A stretch of DNA of 64,000 nucleotides from Zonotrichia leucophrys gambelii. Taxonomy: Eukaryota > Chordata > Aves > Passeriformes > Passerellidae. The position numbers and the translations under genes are program-made. The notes beneath the pieces were generated by a model that saw nothing but the letters and a program-made list of their open reading frames with translations, had not been told where the DNA came from and did not search any database. Of this stretch, positions 51,901 through 64,000 are shown piece after piece (position 1 is the first letter of the stretch; each line of letters opens with the position of its first letter). Where the stretch lies: assembly GCF_028769735.1 (NCBI RefSeq), contig NC_088169.1:43429229-43493228 (forward strand), written 5' to 3'.

Positions 51901-54900
51901 AGCCTAATTAGTGTAAAATTGAGAAGCCTGCTTCCCCTATAGGATACTGAAATATTTCTTCTTGGAAATGACAAAAGGGTCATACAACTGTGGCATTATG
52001 CAGAACATCAAACCCTGAAGACAGAAGCATGACATGCCATATTTTGTCCAACATAATGCTTCAGTGCAGAAACCAAGGGTCCTCTAGGGACCTGGAATGC
52101 ACCTGATAATTTTGGGACTGATACCTGACACAGCCAACGTTTATCTCTCAACCTCATAAGAAGTACACCACTACAAATGATGTCAAAAGTGCACTTTTAC
52201 AATCTGTTCTTTGTTATTGAATGGTTTGGGGGTTTTTCTGAGGTAATTTATGGAAAATTAGCACAAAATGAGAGTAAAGCTCTGGTGAAGGACTATCAAG
52301 CAGATAATTAACTTGAATATGATTATTGATAAAAGAAAAAAGGTTATTCAGCAAATAAAGGCCATATGGAGGAATCAACCTAAGTCACTGTGCAATGCTG
52401 AGTGAAGTGCTAGTTCAGGAAATTCACTGACATGAGACATTCAACAGATTTTTTCTTGTTTATCCTAAAGAATTAAATCCCATATGAAAAAGCTGCTTTA
52501 TACTGTCCTTCTCTGTTGTCCAAGTACACCCAGAGTTAGCAAAATATTGGTGAATTATTAATAAATCAGTGTAAGCGGCCAATCCATCTCTGTGGCTTTG
52601 GGCTCCTTTTGCCTTCCTAATTTATCTAAATGTGGATTAATGATAATGATGCATACTAGGACTCGATGACTCGCACACAACAGATGACACTTTTTATCTT
52701 AAATGTTTTTTGAAACCTATGCGGCTAATAGTAATTGGGAGCGGGGATGGGGGACAGGAAGGGATTTGTTATTTGTTGCTTGCTGTTTTGATTTTGTTGG
52801 TTTGGGGTTTTTTTTTCTCCCAGATAAAACACTTCAGTGTAATCTGTTCCCATTTTCAATACTATCAAGTCTTGGAGAATGTAACATTTTCCTGAGGAGA
52901 TTCCTGAGGATGTAATTGCCTCTTCATTCAAACAATTTTACACTTACTCAAGCACACTTACATCATATACATCTGTGTGGAAGGAAAATCAGTCCTCTGG
53001 ATGACTCCACATTTTGGATTGGAGAAAACTTTTCTCAGCAACTAGAAGTTTGTTCTGGAGTCAACCTGTAAATTTTTTTCATTTCACAGCTTTATTATTC
53101 ACAGCACTTTTGCTGGAAGCATTTGCATTCCCTGATTTGCAAACTACCCGCATTGCCTGTTCTCAGAGCACTGTGAACAGCTCCTATGAAGAACAAATAT
53201 AGAGTTATGTATCAGAAGTTCTACAGCAGGCTGCATTTTATTAAATAATAGAAACAAGCATTACACTATAATGCCATTTATGTGATAGTGTTACTTAATC
53301 TTCATGGGAAATTAAGCTTTTTGTACAATGCCATATTTTAGCAATTACAGTAAAGTAACTTTTCATTTTGCACTGGTGCTTAACTAACCTTATACGAAAG
53401 ACAAGTACAGTTGCCTTAACCTTTGGTGCTTTTCACCCTCCATGAAATACCCATGAGAGCCATGATGGGTATTTTTTTAAAGTATTTCAGGACAGGTCAT
53501 GAGGAATATAGACTTCAAATAAAGTTGTACTCAAAGATAGTGGCATATGCATGAAGAACTTCAGTTTCAGAAGCCATTAGTAGCAGAGTAATCAGCTGAA
53601 CTTCTGTTCCAAGTAACAAACTTCTGGAGAAGGCTGAAGGATATTCTGGGAAGTCACTATGCACTTATCTGGACTGGCCTATTAAGACTTGTGTCCTTCA
53701 TTTCCAATTCTGTTAGACAAAATTATATCAGTACCACAAAAGCATGTTTTAGATGCACATTTTTAATATCTAGCAGAATAGGAATAATTTAAACACTATA
53801 CACAAAGAATATCATGACACAGGGGACAGGAGCAAGGATAAAAACATGTTCAAAGATCTTTCAGTGCTGGCCACAACATTTCAGCCCAATAGTTCTTGCA
53901 TTCATGTGTCATATGGAGCCATCTTTTATTGTTTATTTTAAAAGATGAACTCACTCTTTATCTTTTGTGGGCACAATCAATAAATAAATGAGCTAAGAAA
54001 GTTGATATAGATAATGTTTAAGTGTTTAAAGACAGGGATTGTATTGGAGGTTTAAGAGCTTTAATAAACTTGGGGGTTTCCCTTTCTTCCCAACCATCCC
54101 TTCTTGTGTCTTTTTACAAATTATACCTATCACATTCAGTTATTTCTTTCTTTTAGATAGAGATGAGTAGATGTAAAAACATTTATTTTCTCTTCAGTAG
54201 GAAAAGGTTCATAGGACCCTGGTGGTAAAAATATTTTAACTAAATTTTATGAAGATCATATTTCCAGGTCTTTGGTTCAGTTTTGTTGTCATATGAATCA
54301 CAGTAATTGTTCTGTGTTTGGCCCCATTGTGAAAAAAAAATGCAATAAAAATGCAGCAGTGACTCCTATTCAATCAAATCTGAACAAAATACAGCCTTTA
54401 GACAAATGCCACAAATTTTCACCCTGAGAATGCTCCCCATAAGAACAAGAAATATTATGAAATAATTAGCAACTGTACTCCACCTACTTATTTTAGCTAT
54501 TGAAAAATTAGGCATCTATTGCCTAAGCATCTACTTGCCACAGAGTATGGAAAAGGAAAGAAAAAAGAAGGCCCTCCTTCTTTTGGGAAATAAAGCAATA
54601 GTGTAGGATGAAATGATGACTTGTCCTCTCCACTGGATATGCCTCCTAGACAACCAGTCTAGACACAATACTGAACTTTTAAACAACTAAACTCAAATTA
54701 GATTGCCTTACCCTTGGGGTACTGCTTTCTGAAGTGGTAAGCTTCCTGAAGCAAGCCTATTATTCTCTCTGTTTTTCAGTTTTCCATTCTAAAGTGATTA
54801 GAATTCTTGCTAACTTGCATCATGGAAAGCTCTGTGAAAAGACAAGAGCTAAACATTATGATATGTCCAGCTATTTCAGTAATGGGAATTTTATACCTAA

Positions 54901-56636
54901 GCACCAATAAAATGTCAAAGAACTTGGCTTTTTTTTCTGGAACACACAGTTCAGTGCATTCTAGAAAACAGGACAGATAATGACAAGATTTATCTTCCCT
55001 TTTGTTTCTAAAGAAGCCCAAAGTATTTAATTTACTGAAATATTCAGCAGAACCAGACAAATTGAAGGAAAAAACTTATAAAAAACGAATATAGATTGTA
55101 ATGAAATGCTCAAAGCAAGGAAAAGAAGGGTTCCACTTTCTTCCTTTGGGATCAAAAGGAGAATAATTTTATCATCTATTATAAGTTTGGAACTCTATGC
55201 GACTGCTTAGTATGCAGTCTGATGAGGGAATCAATCTAGATAAGGCTATTCTCATGGATTTGATTTTTAACTTCACTTGTGATATTGCCTTGGTTACAGA
55301 AATTAATGTCAAGTAGGCAACAAGGGGTTCAAGGATAATGTAAGTCAATCAGGCTATCTTCTGTATAGGAAACACTGTCAAAGGAAGACAAGAAAGGGCA
55401 GTCAAAGTGTTGCCAAGAAACATTCTTCAGGAAAACAGTACCCTACAGCAAATATTTCTTGTCTGAAAATACTAAATGGAACTTGTGTTGCAAAAATATG
55501 TACAGTTTCTCTGTATATTTATGTATTTGTATGCATGTATACGTACAAGCATCTCACTTCTGCTATGATCTACATACTAAGCCAAACTCAAGTACCCCTG
55601 TCCTGTATCATGAAATGGTCAGAATGCTTATGAAAATGGCTGGATTTTAAAAGCATTGTAACAGTGAGGAATTTCACTGAGAGATAAAAACATGCTTCAG
55701 TATCATGGGACTTGGGAAAGTAGGGTTTCACTTGTGTCGACATATTCCTGATTTAACAGTGAACACGCTACTGGAAACCAGGTCTTCCACACTACAACTG
55801 TGTTACAGTGACATTTTAGTCATAAGTTTTAGGTTGTTGGCTGATGGCAGGAAATTCCGTATGCAAAATCTCTGGAGGGAGAAAGGGCAGCTTTAAAATA
55901 GGAGTCATGATAACTAGCACAGTGACAGAAATTAATATGTTTCTTGAGCCAAATATAATTTTTTGTTTATCAATGCACAAAAATTTCAAGTGACATTAAA
56001 AATATTTCTCTTCAGTGGGTTGTTTTTTATTAATTCTATCAATTCTGTGGAGTTTAATTCAGTGTCAACTGATAGGATTAAACATAATGATTCAAGTGAT
56101 TGATGTGCTTCAGATTTATTTCATGCTGTGACACAAGAAAGAGCTGGTAACAGGAAATTCTCCTCTCTGTTGACAGAGTGTTAGTCACATCAGAAGGCCA
56201 TTCACCTACAGACTAATTTGACCAGAGAGAAAAAGGACTGTGGTTTGTTGTAAATAGTTGGGGAGGAAATGAAGGAAGATAAAAGTTCCCATACCTTTAC
56301 ATAAAAGTGCATAGCCTTTCTCTTACAGTTCCTGGATAAAATGATGAAATGTGCACTGCAGCACGAACTAAGACATCTAATTCCTAGCAAGCCATCCTGA
56401 TCACTGGACTAGAGGCCTGGTCATTACTGAAATTTTTTTTTCAACTCATGAATCTCAAATTATTCCACATAACCTAAAGAAATACAAGTTGGACAGACTA
56501 AGAACTGTGTTTGTGATGCCTGCAATGGCCTATACCCCAGTGGATTTCTAGATGAGCAGCAGCCCTGAACCCTCAGTCATACCCTGGTAGTATGTTTCTA
56601 ACTGCTGAATTAAAGGAAGCAGAAAACTTTGCCATT

Positions 56637-56683
56637 TTTTTGTTTTGTTTTGTTTTGGTGTCTTGGTTTGGTTTGGGGCTTGG
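56637..56683 (+). repeat. T/G-rich simple repeat
   Basis: (TTTTG)n followed by (GGTTT)n-like text; low complexity. Confidence 0.8.
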
Positions 56684-58013
56684 TATTTTCTGATGCATCC
56701 TAATTCATTACATATGCTCTGAGAACACTTAACAGATTGATTATTGAATATAAAACAGCCAAATCCTTCAAACTGTGAAGCCCACAGAGGTTGGTGCTTG
56801 AGCTGGAATTCAGCTCTTCCACACTCTTATCCCTGGAATAGGCATTTAATAGCCAGAGAAGAAAAAAAACTTGGCAAGCAGTTTAAAGAGGAAGCGCCAT
56901 ATAAAGTCAAGCAATAAATATATGGAGCAACATGAATAGCCATGCAAACTTCTCATGTGAAGGGGGTTGTGCTTTTTTTTTATTTTAAATCAGTGCCACT
57001 CATAATTATCTCCCCTCTCTGAGAGCTAAAAATATTGTATAAGTAGCCCTTAGTATCAACATTTGAAGTCCATTCTTCAGACTGCAGGGTTTCCTCCCCA
57101 GATTTTATATTTTCCTTAGGAGACTGTAGCCTGTCAGTAAAATAACTATTGAAACAAAAGTACTTTGACCACCAAAATATTCATTTACAAATGAAATTTT
57201 TTTGTTCTTTCTCCTTAAGCACCCTCTCTATAGCATAAGGCCTGATTGGACTAATTGCACAAAAGATGCTTCACTATGAAGGAGCTGAAACCTTAAAATA
57301 CAAATTATTAGTTTATCACAAGTCCTGTGAAGTGCTGGAATAGGTTTGGGAAAAGTTGTGAACTTGCCATTTGGGATTTGATACTGGTAATCCCATACTG
57401 TTGTGAGTCTGCTGAAAACACTAACACAGCATGGAAACAGCAATTTCACCTAACTGCTGAGCTCTACACACAATAACACAAAATTCCAATATGCTCAATA
57501 TTATGAATAATATAGTAATATAGTCTATTACTTCAACTTTTTTGGCCTCTTCCTACTTAATTTTGAGTAAGCATTAGGATGTATTTTTCATTAGAATACA
57601 TCTTTTCAACCAATATAGATAGAACAAAGTGAGAGTCAAGTCCAGAAAAAAAAATTTGGGTCAAAGTATTCAGAACGCATCCCAGAAATACTCATTATTC
57701 AGGTCACTGATCTTATTACTTTGTTTTCAGAATAGGACTGAGTCACCAAATAACACTGAATATTTTTTTTCAACTGGCAGCATTCACAGAGAGCAATATT
57801 AATGCAACCTATATTCTCCGACTTACAATATTATGCTCTTCATTCAAAGGAATTTTCAGTTTAAGGTCCTGAACTTTTAATGAGTTTATTCAAAGAGGTC
57901 TCTGTCCGGGCAGGCACTGAAAATATGGACCTCAACTGTATACTGGATTATTTTTTTAATATCACTGTTTTGGACACTTTAGAAAAATATTGGAAAAAAA
58001 AGGTGCCACGTTT

Positions 58014-58066
58014 TTGTTGGTTTTGTTTGGTTGGTTGGTTTGGTTTTTTGGTTTTTTTTTTTTTTA
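58014..58066 (+). repeat. (GGTT)n and poly-T tract
   Basis: 'tttggttggttggtttggtt' followed by a T run of about 14 ending near 58066. It gives rise to a low-complexity open frame with no other support. Confidence 0.85.
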
Positions 58067-59021
58067 TTTACTGGAGTGCTTTTAAAATATGGCAGCAATA
58101 TTATAAGCCAGAAGACATAACAAGAACTTCCTAAACAGCCTCCAGTATTATCAAATGAATGTGTTGCTCACCACAACAGGCATGTGCATATCCTTCCCTG
58201 GGACCCCAACTTTCTTTTGTCTTAGATGAATTTTGGCAAGTGTCATTCAAGCATATGAATTCAGAACCCTTGTTCAGAGTAAGAAACAGTTCCAGAGTCC
58301 TTCAGACATTCTGCTATAGATCTACCAGCTCAACTGTTTATAAAAGCTTTATCAACCCTTAATGGAGGCAAGTAGGGTGGTTGTTATCAGTGACTTTGAA
58401 CATCCTAATTCCCTTTAGGAAAGTTTGACAACTAAACATACCTTTTAAAATTATTATTTTGAAGAAAGAGATTGAAAAGTCAGAACAAAGCACAGAAATG
58501 AACTCATATTTTTCAGTTCTCAAGTTGTGACAATTATGAAGTTAGGTTTTTTTCCTCTGAAGGAACTTAGTTGTGTAATTTTCAAACTCACATGAGTTGA
58601 CAGATATATGAGTATCAACAGAAGCTTATTTGTTCCCAGAGAAAAAGAGATATTAATTACATCAATTATTTACCAAATATTCAGGTAAAAATTAGCTCTT
58701 CAATAAAATTTAGATTTATGGCCAATTCTCAGGCATGGTTAAATTAAATTTTTTAAAGGATACAATATACTCAAACCCTAGGAAAATAATTTGTTAAAAA
58801 TTATCTCTATTTTTAAATGTTTCTCATCTGTAATATTTAATAGATTTTATATAACTATTTTTATATGATTTCTAAATATCTTTGAACTAAATTCTGTACT
58901 AAATTTCAGGAATACACAATATATTGATATGAGAGGATATGATATGATTTATAATTAACTGTAGATTAGGAGGGGGTTGCCAGTTTGCTCCTAAGAATAA
59001 TATCAGCTTAATGAACTAAAC

Positions 59022-59036
59022 TTTTTTTTTTTTTTT
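59022..59036 (+). repeat. Poly-T run (15)
   Basis: Simple T run in AT-rich intron. Confidence 0.85.
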
Positions 59037-59124
59037 AGTTTGTGCCTCATTCTGATTAACTATTAATCACAGACAGTGATCAATAGTACCAGGAGACATA
59101 TTTCACTAAATCACCCAAATCAGT

Positions 59125-59234
59125 TAACCCAGGAGCCTTTAATTATATTTTCTCTCTCCTGTCCAGCTGAGGAAGGGAGTGATAGAGAAGCTTTGGTGGG
59201 CATTGGGAGTACAGCCAGGAACAGCCCACCACAG
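59125..59234 (+). mobile_element. 3' end of the same avian LTR-type repeat family as at 45.9 kb
   Basis: 'tctcctgtccagctgaggaa' followed by 'gggagtgatagagaagcttt' and 'ggtgggcattggg', ending 'cagcccaccaca', is the terminal part of an abundant bird LTR-type repeat. Only about 110 bases are left. It is in the same orientation as the 45.9-kb piece. Confidence 0.65.
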
Positions 59235-59989
59235 ATCTGTGCAAAATAAAATCAAGAAGACATAGAAGAGTTTTGAGATGCTCTAAGTTTTTAAAGTTTC
59301 ACTTCCAGATTTATCTTGCAAACAGCATGGACCATAAACTTGGCAGCACACTGGGCAAGGGGTTGATTTTCTAAACAGCTGAACTCTTTCTGAAAAGCTT
59401 TTAGCTGATTTCACTTAAGTATTTCCTTTTTCTTTCCAAGACTAGGCTTTCATAGACACTGGCTATGTCCAGAAGGACCCTTTCTCTGCCTCAGCTATGC
59501 ATGTGTTGCTTGAGATGCTGTCAGGTACCACAGCTGGCCAACAGCTGCTGCTTCAGACCTGTGCAATCCCCCAGGGTGTGTCTACCTGCTCCAAACAGGT
59601 CATTCTACTTACTCTGGGTATTGCAAAAAAGCACATTACAAGCGTTGTATATTATAAAACAAAATTCAGTATTATAAATCCCTGGATTGCATCGGGAAAA
59701 CCTAACATGCTTAGCCATAGTTGTAAACTGACACTAATATTAATATATGCAGTGGTTTCTAACATCTATCTATATTGAAAGAGACAGGTTTTTTTTACTT
59801 TTTCTTTAAATCATGACTGCATTGAAATTACAATTTGACATAAATCAGATATAAATCTAGCCCTTGGACTTCTTGCTTTGTTTTTGTTTGGGTTTGAGCT
59901 TTTATGGTTTGTTTTTTTTTTTAATGTATTTGTTTCATATGAAAACTCCAATTCTGTGAATTTTTCTCAAGACCTGTGGGTTTTGAGAC

Positions 59990-60240
59990 ATTCTTTTACC
60001 CAAGCTCCAAACTGGATAGATGCCAGCCAATCCTGACCTGAGGGATGTGAGCTCCAGCTCCTTTAGTAACCCCAATGAGAGTACAGCAGGGTGCTAACAA
60101 AGATGCAGAGCTTTCAGGCTGGAGCAGGCTGGCCTTCAGCCAGCTCCAAGCACATGGAAATTTGAGTGTGGGTTTGTGTGCAAATGGCCAGGAAGATTTG
60201 CTGTGACTTGCAGCACTCCAGACTCCCAGCACCTCATGGA
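59990..60240. other. GC-richer unassigned block
   Basis: About 250 bases with more G and C than the flanks ('ggctggagcaggctggcctt' near 60118). A 78-codon minus-strand frame covers it but has no splice or family support. Probably an old unrecognised repeat. Confidence 0.25.
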
Positions 60241-61177
60241 ATGATCACGCTTTGCACAGCCAGGTGTTGAACGGCAAAATCTCTGAAAGCATCTGTGGCT
60301 AATTTTTGAATAAATGTGTTATGTATCAAGAGACCTTTGCTGGCACGATAAAACTGCCAACTACACAGAAATGGAAGAAGGAAAAAATAAGTCCCAGTGA
60401 GATCTAGGAAACTAGAAAGATCTACTTGATATCAGGGTTATACATGCAGGGGGGTTTTTTACCCAGAGAGAATTAAATGGGCCTGAGCTACAAAGATAAA
60501 AATGGTTATTCTATTTCACATGTGGGCACTTTGGAAGCCACTAATGTTAAAATAATAATGTATTTGTACCAGACAATATCTTCAAATAAATTTGAAAAGC
60601 CACATGTGTAACTAATAGGAATGCAATTCCATAATTTCATACTTACATGATTTAAAAATGTTTGGAAAATGAAAATTTTGCAGGACATAAAATATGAAAA
60701 GGTATTTATGAGAAGTTATATTTATACCATCATGGCAACTCATTTTGTCAAGCCACATCACTTGAGAAAACAAGATTTTATATATAAGCATAAATAACAG
60801 AATTTGAGAAGATTTTGTCTGTTGTGGTTTTGTCTGTTTTACTGTTTTTTATAGAAGATAATAACTTCAAACAAAATAATGTTTACTCATGACTTCTTAC
60901 TTCTACAATGTGAAATGTGTGATATTTTACAGTAATTTTAGTGACTGATAAAAAGATGTATGCAGAAAAAGTTCATAGTTCTATTTAACCTAATCAGAAT
61001 CAGTTAAGGACTTCATCAATATTAATTTTATTGATGCTGCCATTTCCAATACATACAAAGAGGTCGTTTTCCTGTTGTTATGCTGTTAAATACATTTGGA
61101 TGGAGGGAATGAACAGAACAAGAATTTTTTGTTCTTACATATGCAGGAATTAAAAATTTTGAAATGCACATTCTGCA

Positions 61178-61203
61178 CATACCACATTTTTAAATGTGGT
61201 ATG
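61178..61203. repeat. 26-bp palindrome
   Basis: Perfect 12-bp arms (61178-61189 and 61192-61203) around a 2-base centre. Confidence 0.95.
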
Positions 61204-61829
61204 AAAGAACAGAATAAAAAACCAACAATCTATTTCTGCTTGTTATAATACTTATGGATTTTATATTAACAACATCCAGTTGACTAGCGCTCCTTATGTT
61301 TGGAGAAAAATTGAGTTCACACCAATCAGCTTCTTCATACTTAGTAGGCAACCAAAAAGTACCTGCAGATTTTGACTGTTGCTTAAGTGAATAATCCAGG
61401 AAAAGTACCAAATAAAATATTCATCTATTTCAATGCAGAGAGAGATGAAAATTCCCTATGCTGCTCACACATTTTTTACAGTGCAGCATAATGCGCAATG
61501 CATCTTGTGATGTAATTCCATGATATTTCTGTCATCTACCATCCACACAAATTGTTCAGCACCCATACACACAGTGAACATGTTCATACCTGGAGAATGC
61601 ATATGTATATATTCATGAAAATGCATTGTATGTCTAACAAACTAAAAACACAGCCATCGATCAAATCCCCAAAGTGGGATTTTACACACCATTTCTTGGG
61701 ATAACCTGCTATAATGTACTGTTAGCAGAACAAAGCATGTAATAAAGTGGTCAGAGTGACTGTAATGTAGAGGAAAAGAAAGACTTTTGATCTGCTTTAA
61801 AAAAATGGCTTTGGCAGCTATCAGACAGC

Positions 61830-62410
61830 TCTCCAGTGGCAGGATATTGTCTGGGGGTACATGGATTGGCCTGGGTTAATTCTGCCTAAGTAATTGTTTA
61901 AAAGTGCCAAGACTGTTTGCTCAGTTGTTGAGTCCCTGTATAGTCAGAGGAGAGACAGGAGCAACTTAAAAGGGAGAATCATCCCAAGTAAGTCTGATTC
62001 AGCTTTTGAAGAGCCTGGCTCTCTCCACTGGTGACAACCAACACACGGCCACCACAACAGACAGAAGACTGAGAGGAGGAGGGCAAGGAAGATGAGCTCA
62101 GGGAAGGAGGTAAGGAGTCAGTGTAGAGAAAACTGAGCCCATCTAAACATGGCAGGGACAGGAGGGTGACCTTTCTGGCAGATACCCATTGTACCAGTGT
62201 GTCTGCAGGCTGTAAACAGCATTCCCCATGATAATTAGGAGACAGCAATGCTTTCTGAGCTAGCCAGACCACCATACAATGGATCAAGCCAGCAAAAATT
62301 ATAAAAGCTGCACAGCTAACGAAAGGAAATTATGGCTTTTACCCACATGCTCCTTCACAGCAACTGGGTTGCAGCAACTGGTGCCATGACATGTTGGTGA
62401 GGAGACAGGG
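61830..62410. other. GC-richer unassigned block, possibly an old LTR element
   Basis: Roughly 580 bases of less AT-rich sequence, with a purine-rich stretch (62060-62115) and 'aaaattataaaagctgcac' near 62295, which could be a decayed LTR TATA region. A 102-codon minus-strand frame (61979-62287) has no family match. The boundaries and identity are unknown. Confidence 0.25.
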
Positions 62411-64000
62411 ACCAGTAATGGGAATCATGTTTGGTTTTGGTTCAGCTGTATATTTCAATCCCTCTGCTATGTTTTGTTGTGATTTCTTTTCTATGTCAAA
62501 ATCCCATGTAATGCCAGCTACCTTCACACAAGTAAATTTGATGTTCAACATTAGGCTCTCCTTGTGTGAAATATTTTAAAAAAACTCAGTCAAACAGTAC
62601 AGAACTCTGACACCACTGAACATAGGAGGCCGTAGGACACAGACTCCTTGTTTAGGAGACAGGATAGTCTTAATTGTGATGTGATGAATAAGGGACAAAT
62701 GAGATGTTCAGGATTCAGGTCACTGGATTTCAAGAAGCATGGTACCTAATAGGATTTCAGGGACTACACATAGCTGACTTTAATCAATACAGAACAGTAA
62801 TTTACAAAAGAATACAACATAATTCCATTTTGAGCAGCATTTTTCCAAATGGATGTCTCCCTATATACTGGGTACACTGGCATTGTTGGGGAACTTTGGA
62901 TGTTTTGGATGTTCTGTGGGTGATTATCTGTCAGAAAGCCAAAAAAACCCACAAAAAAGTAAGGAAAAAGTCTATTTCACAACTAGGCCTTATCCTTTAC
63001 CCAGTAATAGACATTTTCCAGGTATTTCTGTGAGCAAATGATGGCCAATCCTCTAGAATATGTAATTGTAGTAATCACATTAAAGAAAATGCAAGGGTTC
63101 TGATATCTGTTATGTTTTATCTGTTATGATAAAAAAGGGAGACAGTACTATCAATACAGGAGTTGCACTTCAGCAATCACTTCTGGCTGTCAAAATAACT
63201 TATTCTAATAGGAAGATTCAACAGAGAAGAGAAAGTGCAACCATATATTATGCAAGGAAAAAATTCATCACAGTATCATGTAATTTACAGACCAGTGAAT
63301 TGATCAGCCCAGGTTCCTGAATTTTTAATTTTGTCTGCTGTCAGTACAATCACTGTAGCTCATGCCAACACCATATGTTACCTCACATAAATGCCACTCC
63401 ACTTCTGGGCACTTCCAGATAATGAAGATCTAGGAGAACTCTACTCGCTTGGCTGAGTCACTTGTGAGGTTTAAAGAAACTTGGCTCTGCGTATTCATGT
63501 TTCTAAAGTACGCACTTGGTGCATGAGCTGGTATAAGCATTAGGTAGAGATATATAAACATATATAAAAAACAGACATATAAACAAAATATTCTTGCTGA
63601 AATAAACCTTTGGGGGAAAAATGTTCAAGAACAGAGAAGTACATGTGAAAACTTTTCTAGGTAGATTTGTGTCTCCAAATTAAAATATTCATAAAAGTCA
63701 TTTGAAATGAGAATCATGCAAGTAAAATACTAGTGAGAGTATGGAAGATAATTTTATATTTTACATTTTAATTTTAGAATGAAATCTAACAGATAAACTT
63801 TAAGAGCAATGGAAGCAAAGCTAATATGTATAAGAGCTCAAAAGTCAAAGACAGACATGAAAATGAGAACAGCTATAATTTGAATTGGAAAATGGTATTA
63901 AAGGAATTGAAAAAACATGGCATAATTGAGGAAAATTTTAAATATCTCTTATTCAAAATCTAGAGAAAATCACCTATACCTGTGGCATTACTTCAAGTCT

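Larger units (their letters stand above)
42826..64000 (-). other. GPC5: GPC5 intron upstream of the exon (extends past the right edge)
   Basis: This is non-coding AT-rich sequence leading to the GPC5 acceptor at 42826-42827. It holds an LTR-type repeat at 45.9-46.5 kb, a CR1 at 47.9-48.8 kb, an inverted repeat at 48.8-49.0 kb and an LTR 3' end at 59.1 kb. Stretches with nothing recognisable are about 42870-45850, 46505-47880, 49170-59125 and 59240-64000, apart from homopolymer runs and two somewhat GC-richer unassigned blocks near 60.0-60.24 and 61.8-62.4 kb. No minus-strand frame here resembles the cysteine-rich glypican segment expected of the preceding exon. Confidence 0.8.

Noticed and set aside
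54776..55060. 94-codon minus frame on the GPC5 strand
   Set aside because: Does not resemble any part of glypican and has no flanking splice sites that would join it.
62704..63033. 109-codon plus frame
   Set aside because: No domain, low-complexity end and no splice or promoter support.
1..64000. CRISPR arrays, operons, tRNA or rRNA genes
   Set aside because: No regularly spaced repeats, clustered long frames, or RNA cloverleaf/ribosomal signatures were seen. The context is vertebrate intron.

Overview
This window is vertebrate nuclear DNA, almost certainly from a bird and probably a songbird. It is AT-rich, and the recognisable repeats are avian: at least ten CR1 LINE fragments, with the characteristic 3' tails built from 'attctatgatt'-like units, plus LTR-type endogenous retroelements, and no Alu/L1-like material. 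The songbird call is inference from the look of the LTRs; no species can be named.

The one protein-coding feature I can defend is a 121-bp exon of glypican-5 (GPC5) at 42705-42825 on the minus strand. It has a clean acceptor, a consensus donor and a conserved C-terminal glypican segment. GPC5 is a heparan-sulfate proteoglycan attached to the cell surface by a GPI anchor, and its gene is known for very large introns. The window is therefore read right to left as upstream intron (42826-64000), exon, then downstream intron (1-42704). By comparison with other glypicans this is probably the penultimate coding exon. The last exon is not visible here, so it should lie beyond the left edge.

Layout left to right: CR1 tails at 0.1 and 1.2-1.6 kb; a long broken CR1 at 2.6-4.1 kb with a nested CR1 tail and a perfect 66-bp tandem duplication; an unusually CpG-dense, possibly conserved segment at 7.24-7.52 kb; an ERVL-like LTR with a tRNA-Leu-type primer-binding site at 7.6-8.2 kb; a complete 591-bp solo LTR with perfect 6-bp target duplications at 9.18-9.77 kb; a CR1 tail at 11.9-12.2 kb; a 37-bp palindrome at 12.9 kb; a long CR1 at 15.0-16.4 kb; a CR1 tail at 18.1 kb; an (AATAT)n array at 20.4 kb; a CR1 at 25.0-25.7 kb; a 320-bp solo LTR at 29.2-29.55 kb; a CR1 tail at 36.05 kb; the GPC5 exon at 42.7 kb; an LTR-type repeat with internal subrepeats at 45.9-46.5 kb; a CR1 at 47.9-48.8 kb followed at once by a 66-bp-arm inverted repeat; and the 3' end of the same LTR family at 59.1 kb. 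The rest is AT-rich intronic sequence in which I see no gene.

I found no new enzymatic system, operon, CRISPR array or functional RNA gene. The most interesting unexplained structures are the inverted repeat with a third partial copy at 48.8-49.0 kb, the CpG-dense element at 7.24-7.52 kb, the palindrome at 12.92 kb, and the fact that all five LTR-type insertions lie antisense to GPC5.
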